The translations under genes and the position numbers were made by a program. This document shows, one piece after another, positions 1 through 8,255 of a DNA stretch of 32,772 bases. The notes under the pieces are model-generated. The model saw only the letters and a program-made list of their open reading frames with translations, searched no databases and had not been told where the DNA came from. The stretch lies in contig DEKU01000008.1 of NCBI GenBank assembly GCA_002354035.1, forward strand, positions 1 through 32,772, given 5' to 3'. The stretch's first letter is position 1; every line of letters starts with the position of its first letter. Origin of the DNA: Bacteroidales bacterium UBA2714 (lineage in GTDB: Bacteria; Bacteroidota; Bacteroidia; Bacteroidales; P3).

Positions 1-567
1 GCCGCCACCGACATCGAGTTCGAGTTCCCCTTCGGCTTCAAAGAGCTGGAGGGCATCCACTCCCGCACCGACTTCGACCTGAGCCGCCACAGCGAGTTCA
101 GCGGCAAGAAACTGCAATACTTCGACAGCGAACTCAACGAGAGCTACACCCCCTACGTCATCGAGACCTCCATCGGTGTCGACCGCACTTTCCTTGCCAT
201 CTTCAGCCACGCCCTCAAGGACGAGACTCTCCCCGACGGTTCCACCCGCACCGTCCTCAGTCTCCCCGCCTCGCTGGCCCCCTACAAGGCTGCCATCCTC
301 CCCTTGGTCAAGAAAGACGGTCTGCCCGAAAAGGCCCGCGAAATCATGGACCAGCTCAAATTCCACTTCATGCTCCAGTACGACGAGAAAGACGCCATCG
401 GCCGCCGCTACCGCCGCCAGGACGCCATTGGCACCCCCTTTTGCATCACCGTCGACAACGACACCCTCAACGACAACTCCGTCACCGTCCGTCACCGCGA
501 CACCATGCAGCAGGAGCGCATCCCCGTCGACAACCTCGTCGCCTATCTTCACGACAACCTCCACTAA
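1..567 (+). CDS. glyS: Glycyl-tRNA synthetase, C-terminal part (5' end outside window)
   Basis: This frame is open from base 1 to a TAA at 565-567 and gives the last 188 residues of a class II alpha2-type glycyl-tRNA synthetase, the cytosolic enzyme that charges tRNA-Gly. What shows it is the C-terminal catalytic and anticodon-binding sequence: an ETSIGVDRTFLAI segment (class II motif 3 region), then the anticodon-binding domain with APYKAAILPL, IGRRYRRQDAIGTPFC and VTVRHRDTMQQERI. These are characteristic of the single-chain enzyme rather than the GlyQ/GlyS tetramer. The start lies upstream of the window. A strong terminator follows 11 bases after the stop, so this is the last gene of its transcript. 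Identification is very secure; only the length is incomplete. Confidence 0.96.
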   Translation, partial: AATDIEFEFPFGFKELEGIHSRTDFDLSRHSEFSGKKLQYFDSELNESYTPYVIETSIGVDRTFLAIFSHALKDETLPDGSTRTVLSLPASLAPYKAAILPLVKKDGLPEKAREIMDQLKFHFMLQYDEKDAIGRRYRRQDAIGTPFCITVDNDTLNDNSVTVRHRDTMQQERIPVDNLVAYLHDNLH

Positions 568-578
568 TCCATAAACCT

Positions 579-635
579 AAGGGTGGAAACTGCACCTGCG
601 GCCACTTGTGCCACAGCCCGTTTCCACCCTTTTTT
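579..635 (+). terminator. Rho-independent terminator after glyS
   Basis: A perfect 12-base inverted repeat (AAGGGTGGAAAC at 579-590, GTTTCCACCCTT at 620-631) is followed directly by a run of T. The 29-base interior can itself form a short stem. It ends the glyS transcript before the membrane protein gene at 658. Confidence 0.9.
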
Positions 636-657
636 ATCAACCCAATCACAGCCAAAC

Positions 658-1497
658 ATGCAAAAAACACTTTCTCCCTACCTCGTCGTCCTCATCCTGG
701 CACAGCTGGCCACCATGGCCTTGGCCGTAGCCTATCCCTATGCCATCAGCCGTTGGTCCCTCTCCCCATCGTCCATCTCCTTCTCTCGCCAGCTCCTCGA
801 CCTCTTCCCCGCCATCTGCCTTGCCCTCTTTCTTGCCTACCGCATGGCCCGCGGCCGCTCTTTTCAACTCTGGCCCTTCGTCCTCACCTTCTTCGGCGGT
901 ATATCAGGCCTCCTCATGCTCCTCACCCGTCTTCCCTTAGTGCTCAAATACGGCATCCTCACTGTGGTCTACCAAGTCCTCCAAATCGCCCTCAGCTATT
1001 TCTATTCCCCCGCCCTCCCCTATCTCTCCACAGCCCTCTACTGCGCCACTTGTTTCCTCGTCCTCACCGATCTCCACCGGCTGCGCTTCCAGTTAGAGCG
1101 GAACTACCCATGGCTCATCATCCTGCTCGCTCTCCTCTCCTTCTTCCAGCCCTGGGTGGCCATGCTTGCCATATTTGTCCTTTACCGCTCCAACGGCGCT
1201 TTCCCGTTCCGCCTCCTCTACAAATACCTCATCCCCATCGCCGTTCTCGTCATTGCCGAACGGCTTGCCGCCCGACTCCTTGTCTCGGACTTCCTTTTCG
1301 GTCTCCCGGCAGCCGCCATAGTCCCCACCGCCATCTCCCTCCTCCTCTGCGTCGTCATCGCCGTCATGCTCTACCGCGATGCACCCCGGGCCAGCCTCTC
1401 CCGCCCGCTCATCTGCGCCTCCGTCATCTATTCGGCACCCCTCTCGGCCATGGCCTTGCTCCTCTGCATCCCACCTAAAGAAACAATTGAAGTATAA
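658..1497 (+). CDS. Polytopic membrane protein of unknown function
   Basis: A 279-residue protein composed almost wholly of hydrophobic helices, roughly seven to nine membrane segments joined by short basic loops, so it is an inner-membrane protein. The ATG at 658 starts MQKTLSPYLVV and puts the first membrane helix at the N-terminus. An in-frame ATG at 583 lies inside the glyS terminator and is unlikely. No catalytic motif or transporter signature was recognised. The stop is only 19 bases before the M16 protease start, so the two genes probably share a transcript. Codon use is the same C-rich style as its neighbours. It could be a small conserved hypothetical of the Bacteroidales; no function is proposed. 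Confidence 0.8.
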   Translation: MQKTLSPYLVVLILAQLATMALAVAYPYAISRWSLSPSSISFSRQLLDLFPAICLALFLAYRMARGRSFQLWPFVLTFFGGISGLLMLLTRLPLVLKYGILTVVYQVLQIALSYFYSPALPYLSTALYCATCFLVLTDLHRLRFQLERNYPWLIILLALLSFFQPWVAMLAIFVLYRSNGAFPFRLLYKYLIPIAVLVIAERLAARLLVSDFLFGLPAAAIVPTAISLLLCVVIAVMLYRDAPRASLSRPLICASVIYSAPLSAMALLLCIPPKETIEV

Positions 1498-1516
1498 CAA
1501 TCAACATCCCTTAGTT

Positions 1517-4444
1517 ATGAATAAATTAGCGCTATTTTGTACGGCTCTTTTTGCCGTGCTGTCCCTCTCAGCCCAAATCGACCTGCCAGTCCAGACCTAC
1601 CATCTCGACAACGGTCTCAAGGTCATCCTCTGCGAGGAACACAGCCAGCCCAAGATTTACGGCTGCGTTGTGGTCCATGCAGGCAGCAAAAACGAAAACC
1701 CCGACGCCACAGGCGTAGCCCACTATTTCGAACACATCATGTTCAAGGGCACCGACCGCATCGGCACCACCAACTGGCCCGCCGAAAAGCTCTATCTCGA
1801 CAGCATCAGCCAGGCCTACGACCGCCTCCAGGCTGCCGCCAATGACAATGAGCGTCATGCCATACAGCTTGAAATCAACCGTCTCAGCATCGCTGCCTCG
1901 CAGTACGCTATTCCCAACGAGGTCGACGCCATCTTGCAGCACATGGGTTGCACAGGCCTTAACGCCGGCACCTCCTACGACTATACCGTCTACTACAACA
2001 CCCTCCCCTCCAACCAGCTCAGCAACTGGATGGACGTCTACGTCGAACGTTTCCGCAACCCCGTCTTCCGCCTCTTCCAGAGCGAGCTCGAAGCCATCTA
2101 CGAGGAGAAGAACATGTACGACAACCAGCAGATGCAAGCCTTTGCCCGCAACGTATTCACCCAGTCGTTCGGCGACCACCCCTACAGCCGCGATGTCATA
2201 GGCCTCGCCCAGCACCTCAAAAACCCACAGCCCAGCCAGATGCAGCGTTTTTTCGACACCTACTACGTCGCCAACAACATGACCCTCATCCTCGTGGGCG
2301 ACTTCAAGACCGCCGAGGCCAAACGGCTCATCCGCGACAAATTCAGCATCTGGCCCTCCCGTCCCCTCCCCCAACAGCCCACCTACCAGCTTCCCGACTT
2401 CGCCAAACAGAAAATCCTCAACGTCCGGCAAACACCCATCAAGGCCGGACTCATGATTTTCCCCGGCGTCCCTAACGGCCACCCCGACAAACAGGCTCTC
2501 GACATGCTCAGCTCCATCCTCGGCGGCAACACCGGCCTCCTCAGCCGCGCCGCCACCCAAGGTCGCTTCCTCATGGCCCAGCACATGCCCCTCTCGCTTC
2601 AGGACGCTGGCTCCAACGCCATCATCTACATCCCCAACCTCCTCTTCCAGAGCCATGCCAAAGCCGAGCAGGTGGTGTGGGACTGCCTCGACAGCATCAA
2701 GCAGGGCCGCTTCAGCGACGACCTCATCGAGGGCATCAAAATCTCCTCCTATGCCGGCCGACAGGAGATGGTGGAGGGCATCTCCCAAATCTCCAGCCTC
2801 CTCCTCCAGCTCGAGACCCAAGGCAGCTCCTTCCAGCAATGGCAGCAGGACGTGCGCCGCTGGATGTCACTCACCCGCGAGGACATCATCGACGTGGCCA
2901 ACAAGTATTTCGACCGCGACCACTGCACCATCGTCCGTTCCAAGATGGGCTTCCCCGCCGGCCAACCAGCCGTAAAGCCCGACTGGGACCACCTCGAACC
3001 CGCCAACAAGGATGCCTCCTCGTCCTTCGCCCGTATGATTGCCGCCAACCAGCCTGACCCCATCCAGCCACAAGTCATCGACTTCAACCGCGACATCAAC
3101 ATCCAGCCCATCAATCCCCACTACAAGCTCTATAGTGTCCCCAACCCCTACAACGACATCTTCAACCTCTCCCTCATCTTCAACTACGGCACCCTCGACA
3201 ACCCCGACATCAACCGGGCCATCAACTACATGGAACAACTCGGCGTGGACAGCCTCGACCTTCAGGACTTCAACCAGCAGCTCAACCTCTACGGCGCACA
3301 TCTCTCGCTCTACAGCGGCAGCGCCTATTCCACCCTCTCCATCTCCGGCCTCGAGCAACACCTCGACTCCATCCTCGCCCTCTGCCACCGCTGGCTCACC
3401 CATCCCCGCCACGACGAGAAACAGCTCGACATCATGATCGACGAGTTAAAGTCCGCCAAAAAGACCGTCAAGAACGACGCCGACAGTTGGTTCTCCGCCT
3501 TAGACGACTATGTCACCCTCGGCGACCCAGCCACCCATCCCGGTTCTGGCTCCTCCTTCCTCCGTGAGACACCCTACAAACAATGGGCCAAACGCTCAGG
3601 GCAGGACCTCCACAACGAGGTGCTGCAAATCTTCTCCCGCAACGGCTACGTCTACTTCTCGGGCAACACCGACCCCACCACCCTCGCCGACAAGCTGTGC
3701 CACTACGCCCTTATCCCCGACAGCGCCGCCGACTTCCCACGCCGCGCCTACAAAGAAATACAATACTCCTCGCCCCAGCTCTTCTACGCCACTAACAAGA
3801 AATTCCTCCAGTCCAATATCAAAATCTATGTGCCGTCCACCAACTTCGACACCGCCATGGTCAAGCCCGACGGCTCACCCTCCGACCAAGCCGTTGCCGC
3901 CATATTCAACGAATACTTCGGCGCGGGCATGAACAGCGTCATCTTCCAGGAAATTCGTGAGTTCCGCTCGCTCGGCTACAGCACCCGCGGCCGCTTCTCC
4001 TACAACGACCTCAACCTCAATCCCGCCTTCACCTACGTCTTCCTCGGCACCCAGTGCGACAAGACCCTCGAAGGCGTCCAGGCCCTCCGCGACCTGCTCG
4101 TCGACTTTCCCGAGCGCCCCGAGAAGCTGCAGCCCGCCATCCAGAACAGCGTCATCACCCGCAACACCAACTACATCACCTTCCGCTCACTGCCCGCCTA
4201 CGTGTGTCCCTGGACCGAAGTGCTGCACTGGCAACACGACCGCCGCGCCGAACTCACCGAGCAAATCAGCCGCATCACCCTCGACGACCTCCGTGCCTTC
4301 CACACCAAATACATCAAAGGCCGTCCTCTCGTGGCCGTCATCGTCGGTAACGCCAAGAAGTTCGACCCCGACGCCGTAGCCCGACTGCTCGGCCCCGATG
4401 TCAAGCCCGTCAAAGTCGACTTCGACCAGATGTTCCGCTTCTGA
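1517..4444 (+). CDS. Secreted M16-family zinc metalloprotease (two-lobed, about 975 aa)
   Basis: A peptidase of the insulinase/pitrilysin family. The start at 1517 gives MNKLALFCTALFAVLSLSAQ, a Sec signal peptide probably cut after the Ala before Gln20, so the enzyme is exported to the periplasm or outer membrane. The inverted zinc motif HxxEH is present as H69-Y-F-E72-H73 in the context GVAHYFEHIMFKGT, followed by an acidic ELEAIYEEKNM stretch at the position expected for the third ligand. The length and a second M16-like half (from about residue 530) match tandem-domain enzymes of the PqqL type. The second lobe shows no HxxEH and is presumably the inactive clamp. Upstream extension of the frame to 1379 overlaps the previous gene and is rejected. 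Substrate unknown. Confidence 0.93.
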   Translation: MNKLALFCTALFAVLSLSAQIDLPVQTYHLDNGLKVILCEEHSQPKIYGCVVVHAGSKNENPDATGVAHYFEHIMFKGTDRIGTTNWPAEKLYLDSISQAYDRLQAAANDNERHAIQLEINRLSIAASQYAIPNEVDAILQHMGCTGLNAGTSYDYTVYYNTLPSNQLSNWMDVYVERFRNPVFRLFQSELEAIYEEKNMYDNQQMQAFARNVFTQSFGDHPYSRDVIGLAQHLKNPQPSQMQRFFDTYYVANNMTLILVGDFKTAEAKRLIRDKFSIWPSRPLPQQPTYQLPDFAKQKILNVRQTPIKAGLMIFPGVPNGHPDKQALDMLSSILGGNTGLLSRAATQGRFLMAQHMPLSLQDAGSNAIIYIPNLLFQSHAKAEQVVWDCLDSIKQGRFSDDLIEGIKISSYAGRQEMVEGISQISSLLLQLETQGSSFQQWQQDVRRWMSLTREDIIDVANKYFDRDHCTIVRSKMGFPAGQPAVKPDWDHLEPANKDASSSFARMIAANQPDPIQPQVIDFNRDINIQPINPHYKLYSVPNPYNDIFNLSLIFNYGTLDNPDINRAINYMEQLGVDSLDLQDFNQQLNLYGAHLSLYSGSAYSTLSISGLEQHLDSILALCHRWLTHPRHDEKQLDIMIDELKSAKKTVKNDADSWFSALDDYVTLGDPATHPGSGSSFLRETPYKQWAKRSGQDLHNEVLQIFSRNGYVYFSGNTDPTTLADKLCHYALIPDSAADFPRRAYKEIQYSSPQLFYATNKKFLQSNIKIYVPSTNFDTAMVKPDGSPSDQAVAAIFNEYFGAGMNSVIFQEIREFRSLGYSTRGRFSYNDLNLNPAFTYVFLGTQCDKTLEGVQALRDLLVDFPERPEKLQPAIQNSVITRNTNYITFRSLPAYVCPWTEVLHWQHDRRAELTEQISRITLDDLRAFHTKYIKGRPLVAVIVGNAKKFDPDAVARLLGPDVKPVKVDFDQMFRF

Positions 4445-4452
4445 CCCCGTCG

Positions 4453-4491
4453 GCCGCCAAATGTTAATCCGGCAGGCGGTGTCGCTTTTTT
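4453..4491 (+). terminator. Weak terminator-like stem after the M16 gene
   Basis: CCGCC at 4454-4458 can pair with GGCGG at 4475-4479, and a run of six T follows four bases later (4485-4491). The stem is short and the loop long, so this is tentative, but the position just after the protease stop fits. Confidence 0.35.
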
Positions 4492-4515
4492 CCCCGCCGA
4501 ATGGAAAAAAACATG

Positions 4516-4523
4516 TATCTTTG
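4516..4523 (+). promoter_or_regulatory. Bacteroidota promoter -7 element (TATCTTTG)
   Basis: An exact TAnnTTTG match followed by CA. No clear TTTG lies 19-21 bases upstream. Transcription would begin near 4530 and run through the hairpin at 4657-4770 towards the helicase, giving either a structured small RNA or a roughly 310-base leader. Confidence 0.55.
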
Positions 4524-4653
4524 CAGGGTGAAATCAACGGGCAGGCCTCGGCCTCCCGAAACGGAAACATTAAAAAACAAAACACAACAATAAGAAACAG
4601 AAAAGAATAGAATTATAACAACGACATAATATAAAGCGTTTTTGCTTTTCTTA

Positions 4654-4773
4654 GGAGTACCCGAAAACTGGACACTTTCACGTACTACCAACCAAGAAAG
4701 CAGGACGCACACGGTTTTATCCGTGTGCTTTCTTGTATGGTAGTAGGTAGTCCAGTAAATCCTCGGGTACAAC
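4654..4773 (+). ncRNA. Candidate structured RNA: long rod-like hairpin, possibly 6S-like
   Basis: Five nested paired blocks form one long imperfect hairpin: 4657-4664 with 4763-4770 (8 bp), 4667-4673 with 4750-4756 (7 bp), 4684-4690 with 4738-4744 (7 bp), 4694-4700 with 4728-4734 (7 bp) and 4708-4714 with 4721-4727 (7 bp), closed by a 6-base loop. Internal loops of 5-13 bases separate them. No protein-coding frame explains this. A rod with a large asymmetric interior is the general shape of 6S RNA, and Bacteroidales have 6S-type and Bacteroidales-1 RNAs, so those are the first families to test. Alternatives are a leader structure regulating the helicase gene or a small inverted-repeat element. 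That the structure exists is seen directly; its identity is inference. Confidence 0.55.
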
Positions 4774-4844
4774 AGAGAGTCACACGGATTTCTTATTTGT
4801 GTAGAGATGTTTGAAAGGCAATGCGCGGCAACCTTTCAGTCATC

Positions 4845-7800
4845 ATGAGCACCAAGTTTTTCAACAATATAGAGACTACGTTGCTGGCCAAGTTCCAGGG
4901 CATAGCAACAGCGATGGCCGACTTCGACATCTTCCATGCCGTGGTCGGCTATTTTCGTTCCAGCGGCTATTTCAGGCTGCGCCCTGTGCTGGAGCATGTG
5001 GGCGAGATTCGCATCTTAGTGGGCATCGACATCGACAATCTTTTCCGCCGTTCGCAGGCGGTGGGCAAGCTTTTCTTTGGCGACCGTGAGGCCACGCTGA
5101 AGCAATATGCCGAGGCCTTTTTGCGCGATGTGAAAGAGTCCGACTACGACGGCGAGGTGGAGCGGGGCATAAGGCAGTTCTGCACCGACGTGGCCGACGG
5201 CCGAGTGGAGCTGCGCATACACCCCACGCGCGACCTCCATGCCAAGTTCTATCTCTGTCTGCCGCAGCACCACAGCGAGCACAGCGACGGCTGGGTACTG
5301 ATGGGCAGCAGCAACCTGACGGAGCAGGGGCTGGGAGCATCGCAGCCACCACGATATGAACTCAATGTGGCCATGAAAGACTATGACGATGTGGGCTTCT
5401 GTGAGTCGGAGTTTCAGCGGCTGTGGGCTGAGGCCCTGCCCGTGACGGTGGAGGACATCGACCGCATGGTGAGCCGCACCCATCTGGCGCCGCCCGAACG
5501 GCAGCCCACGCCCTACGAGCTGTATATGCGGATGTTGATAGACCACTACGGCTCGCAGGTGGAGGACGACTTTGTACCGCGTTTGCCCGAGGGGTATGAC
5601 GACCTCACCTACCAGCGCGATGCCGTGGTGCAGGGCTACGACATCATGATGCAGCACGGAGGGTGTTTCATAGCCGACGTGGTGGGTCTGGGCAAGACGG
5701 TGGTGGCCGCCATGATAGCGCAGCGATTTATCATGGCCAACGGAGGCAGCAGCCGGGTGTTGGTCATCTTTCCGCCCACGGTGCAGACGGGATGGGTGGA
5801 GACCTTCGACGATTTTGGCATCAAGAACCGCTACAGCCGCTTTGTGAGCAACGGCAGTCTGGACAAGGTGATTGAGGGCGACGGCTATGACCTGCCTGAA
5901 TACTACGACCTGGTGATAGTGGACGAGGCGCACAACTTCCGCCACGACAGCACGCTGAACTACGACCTGCTGCAACGTATCTGTAAGTCGTCCCGCGCCA
6001 ACGGGGGTAATGTGGGTGGCGGAAAACGGGTGCTGCTGCTCTCAGCCACGCCGTTCAACAACACACCGGAGGACATCAAGAACCAGCTGCTGCTGTTTCA
6101 GGACACGGCCCGCTGCACGATAGACGGGGTGAGCAACATTGCCGACACCTTCGCCCCGTGGGTGAAGGAATATAAAAGCCTTATGTCGCAGCGGCGCAGC
6201 CTGGCCCCCGACGTGCTCACCGCCCGCACCGACGCCATCAACCGGGCGATGCGCCACACGATATTAGAGAAAGTGATGGTGCGCCGCACCCGCAGCAACA
6301 TACAGCACGACCCCCGCTATGCGGGCGAGATACGCTTCCCGGCACTGTTAGACCCCGAAGACCGCACCTATAGCATGTCGGCCCCGGTGTTGAAACTCTT
6401 TGTGCTGACCTACAGGAAACTGGTGGACACCCCATCGGCCAATCTGAAAGAGGTTAATCCAGACCTGTTCGATGGAAGCGGGCTGCGCTATGCCCGCTAC
6501 CGCGCAGTGGAGTACTGCCCAAAATACATCCTCAAAGGGGGCAAGAAAGCCCAGCAAGTGGCCGAGCAGCTGGCCTCTATCTACCAGACACACATGGTGA
6601 AGCGATTAGAGAGCAGTTTTTATGCATTCAAGCGGTCGCTGCACACGCTGCTTGACGCCACCAAGGGGATGATTAAGATGTTTTACGAGGACAAGGTGAT
6701 TATTGCGCCCGACCTGAATGTGAAGAAGCTACAGGCCGAGGGGCTAGAGATTGACGAGATATTGGAGCTGGCCATGGCCAAGGGCTTCGACACCGACGAG
6801 ATTACTTACCGCGCAGCAGATTTCAACCCCGAATTCCGCCCCATGCTGGAGTATGACGCGGAGCTGCTGACGACGCTGTGCCGACAGTGGGATGCCATTG
6901 ATGACGACCCAAAGCTGGACCTCTTTGTCGACATGCTGCAAGGCGAGCTGTTCGACAAACAGCGGAACCCTTCGGGCAAGCTGGTGGTGTTCTCGGAGAG
7001 TGTGGACACGGTGAACTACCTTGCCGCAAGCATCGAGAAACGGCTGGGACGACACGACATCCTCTCTGTCTGCGCCCGCGACCGAAAACGCAAGCGCGAA
7101 CTGATAGCCTCCAACTTCGATGCCAACTACAAGCGAGAACGCTGTAACGACTATAACATCATCATAACAAGCGATGTGTTGGCCGAAGGCATCAATCTGC
7201 ACCGCGCCAATGTCATCGTGAACTACGACAGTCCGTGGAACGCCACGCGGCTGATGCAACGCATAGGGCGTGTGAACCGCATCGGGTCGACCGCCAGGGC
7301 CATATACAACTACATGTTCTATCCCTCCGACCCGGGTGATGCCATCATCAGTCTGAAGAAGAACTCGCTGATCAAACTCCAGAGTTTCCACTCCGCATTG
7401 GGTGAGGACACCCGTATCTTCTCGCACGACGAGATAGTGCGCGAGTTTAAACTCTATACCGACGATGTGAGGGACGACACCGACCGCACCCTCGAACTGA
7501 TGGGAGAGGTGCGCCAGCTGCACGACAACAACCCCGCGCTCTACCGCCGTATCAAGCAGTTGCCACTCAAAAGCCGTTGTGGACGCGAGGCCTTCCCCTC
7601 CTGGGGAGGGGTGCCCGAAGGGCGTGTGGATGACTTGTTGCCGGGACAGCAGTTTCCGCTCACGGTGGCATACATTGCCTCGTCGCAGAAGAAGGCTTTT
7701 TATCTTGTAGGGGAGAGGGTATGCGAACTTTCTTTTCTCCAGGCTGCCGACCTTATGAAAGCTGAGCCCGACGAGCGGGCAGTGCCTTTCGGCGATTGCT

Positions 7801-8255
7801 TGGAGGAGCATTACAAGCATGTGCGGGCAGCCATGCAGCATTATGCCACTGGACAGCAGCGGACCGCAGACGACAGCAAGCCCAGAATCGGCAACCGCGA
7901 CAACGATGCCATCAAGGCGGCGGCATTCCTGCGCCAGCTGAGACCCCGGCTGGTTTTTGCAGACTCCGGCCTGCCCGACGAGGAGGCACAACAGACGGTG
8001 GACAGACTTAAACAATTAGTGGAGCATGGCACATACAACCAGTTGGTGGACAAGCTGAACAGGATGGCACGCCAACAGAAGAAAGAGCCCCGCCCGGTCG
8101 TCGAACTGCTGGAAGAGCTGGAAGCACTTGCAGCCCGCTATGTAGGCGACGGAAAGAAAGAGCCAGAACAAAAGAACAACGTACCCAAAGCCGAAATCAT
8201 CCTGTCGGAGACATTCGTGCCAGGAACAATCGACATCTCCACCGAGAAGAACTAA
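4845..8255 (+). CDS. PLD-domain SNF2/DEAH helicase (defence-type, 1136 aa)
   Basis: An N-terminal phospholipase D-like domain is fused to an SF2 helicase. The PLD half shows H132-A-K134 and G154-S-S-N157. This is one HxK/GSxN half-site, as in PLD nucleases that act as dimers. The helicase core has a Walker A-like DVVGLGKT (about 278-285), DEAH at 360-363, SATPFN at 400-405, and the C-terminal motifs SDVLAEGINL (about 776-785) and QRIGRVNRIG (about 804-813). About 320 further residues follow with no recognised domain. The ATG at 4845 begins MSTKFF, a typical start for this family; ATG 4821, eight codons upstream and preceded by AAAGG, is possible. The stop overlaps a following ATG as TAATG. 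With the methyltransferase downstream it probably forms a restriction-like defence module, the helicase tracking DNA and the PLD domain cutting it. An in-frame repeat lies at codons 917-928. Confidence 0.9.
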   Translation: MSTKFFNNIETTLLAKFQGIATAMADFDIFHAVVGYFRSSGYFRLRPVLEHVGEIRILVGIDIDNLFRRSQAVGKLFFGDREATLKQYAEAFLRDVKESDYDGEVERGIRQFCTDVADGRVELRIHPTRDLHAKFYLCLPQHHSEHSDGWVLMGSSNLTEQGLGASQPPRYELNVAMKDYDDVGFCESEFQRLWAEALPVTVEDIDRMVSRTHLAPPERQPTPYELYMRMLIDHYGSQVEDDFVPRLPEGYDDLTYQRDAVVQGYDIMMQHGGCFIADVVGLGKTVVAAMIAQRFIMANGGSSRVLVIFPPTVQTGWVETFDDFGIKNRYSRFVSNGSLDKVIEGDGYDLPEYYDLVIVDEAHNFRHDSTLNYDLLQRICKSSRANGGNVGGGKRVLLLSATPFNNTPEDIKNQLLLFQDTARCTIDGVSNIADTFAPWVKEYKSLMSQRRSLAPDVLTARTDAINRAMRHTILEKVMVRRTRSNIQHDPRYAGEIRFPALLDPEDRTYSMSAPVLKLFVLTYRKLVDTPSANLKEVNPDLFDGSGLRYARYRAVEYCPKYILKGGKKAQQVAEQLASIYQTHMVKRLESSFYAFKRSLHTLLDATKGMIKMFYEDKVIIAPDLNVKKLQAEGLEIDEILELAMAKGFDTDEITYRAADFNPEFRPMLEYDAELLTTLCRQWDAIDDDPKLDLFVDMLQGELFDKQRNPSGKLVVFSESVDTVNYLAASIEKRLGRHDILSVCARDRKRKRELIASNFDANYKRERCNDYNIIITSDVLAEGINLHRANVIVNYDSPWNATRLMQRIGRVNRIGSTARAIYNYMFYPSDPGDAIISLKKNSLIKLQSFHSALGEDTRIFSHDEIVREFKLYTDDVRDDTDRTLELMGEVRQLHDNNPALYRRIKQLPLKSRCGREAFPSWGGVPEGRVDDLLPGQQFPLTVAYIASSQKKAFYLVGERVCELSFLQAADLMKAEPDERAVPFGDCLEEHYKHVRAAMQHYATGQQRTADDSKPRIGNRDNDAIKAAAFLRQLRPRLVFADSGLPDEEAQQTVDRLKQLVEHGTYNQLVDKLNRMARQQKKEPRPVVELLEELEALAARYVGDGKKEPEQKNNVPKAEIILSETFVPGTIDISTEKN
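7595..7629 (+). repeat. In-frame intragenic repeat in the helicase gene
   Basis: CCCCTCC at 7596-7602 faces GGAGGGG in a near-perfect palindrome, followed by GTGCCCGAAGGGCGTGTGG. The core GGGGAGGGGT-x-CCCG-x-AG-x-GCG recurs at 10844-10866 inside the methyltransferase gene. It encodes the low-complexity stretch SWGGVPEGRVD. The sequence looks like a mobile palindromic (REP-like) unit tolerated in frame. Confidence 0.6.

Noticed and set aside
1568..2839. 423-residue minus-strand frame inside the M16 gene
   Set aside because: Shadow of the protease gene, with no motifs and a Gly/Ala/Val/Glu-biased composition.
6744..8015. 423-residue minus-strand frame inside the helicase gene
   Set aside because: Antisense to conserved helicase motifs and without any family motif.
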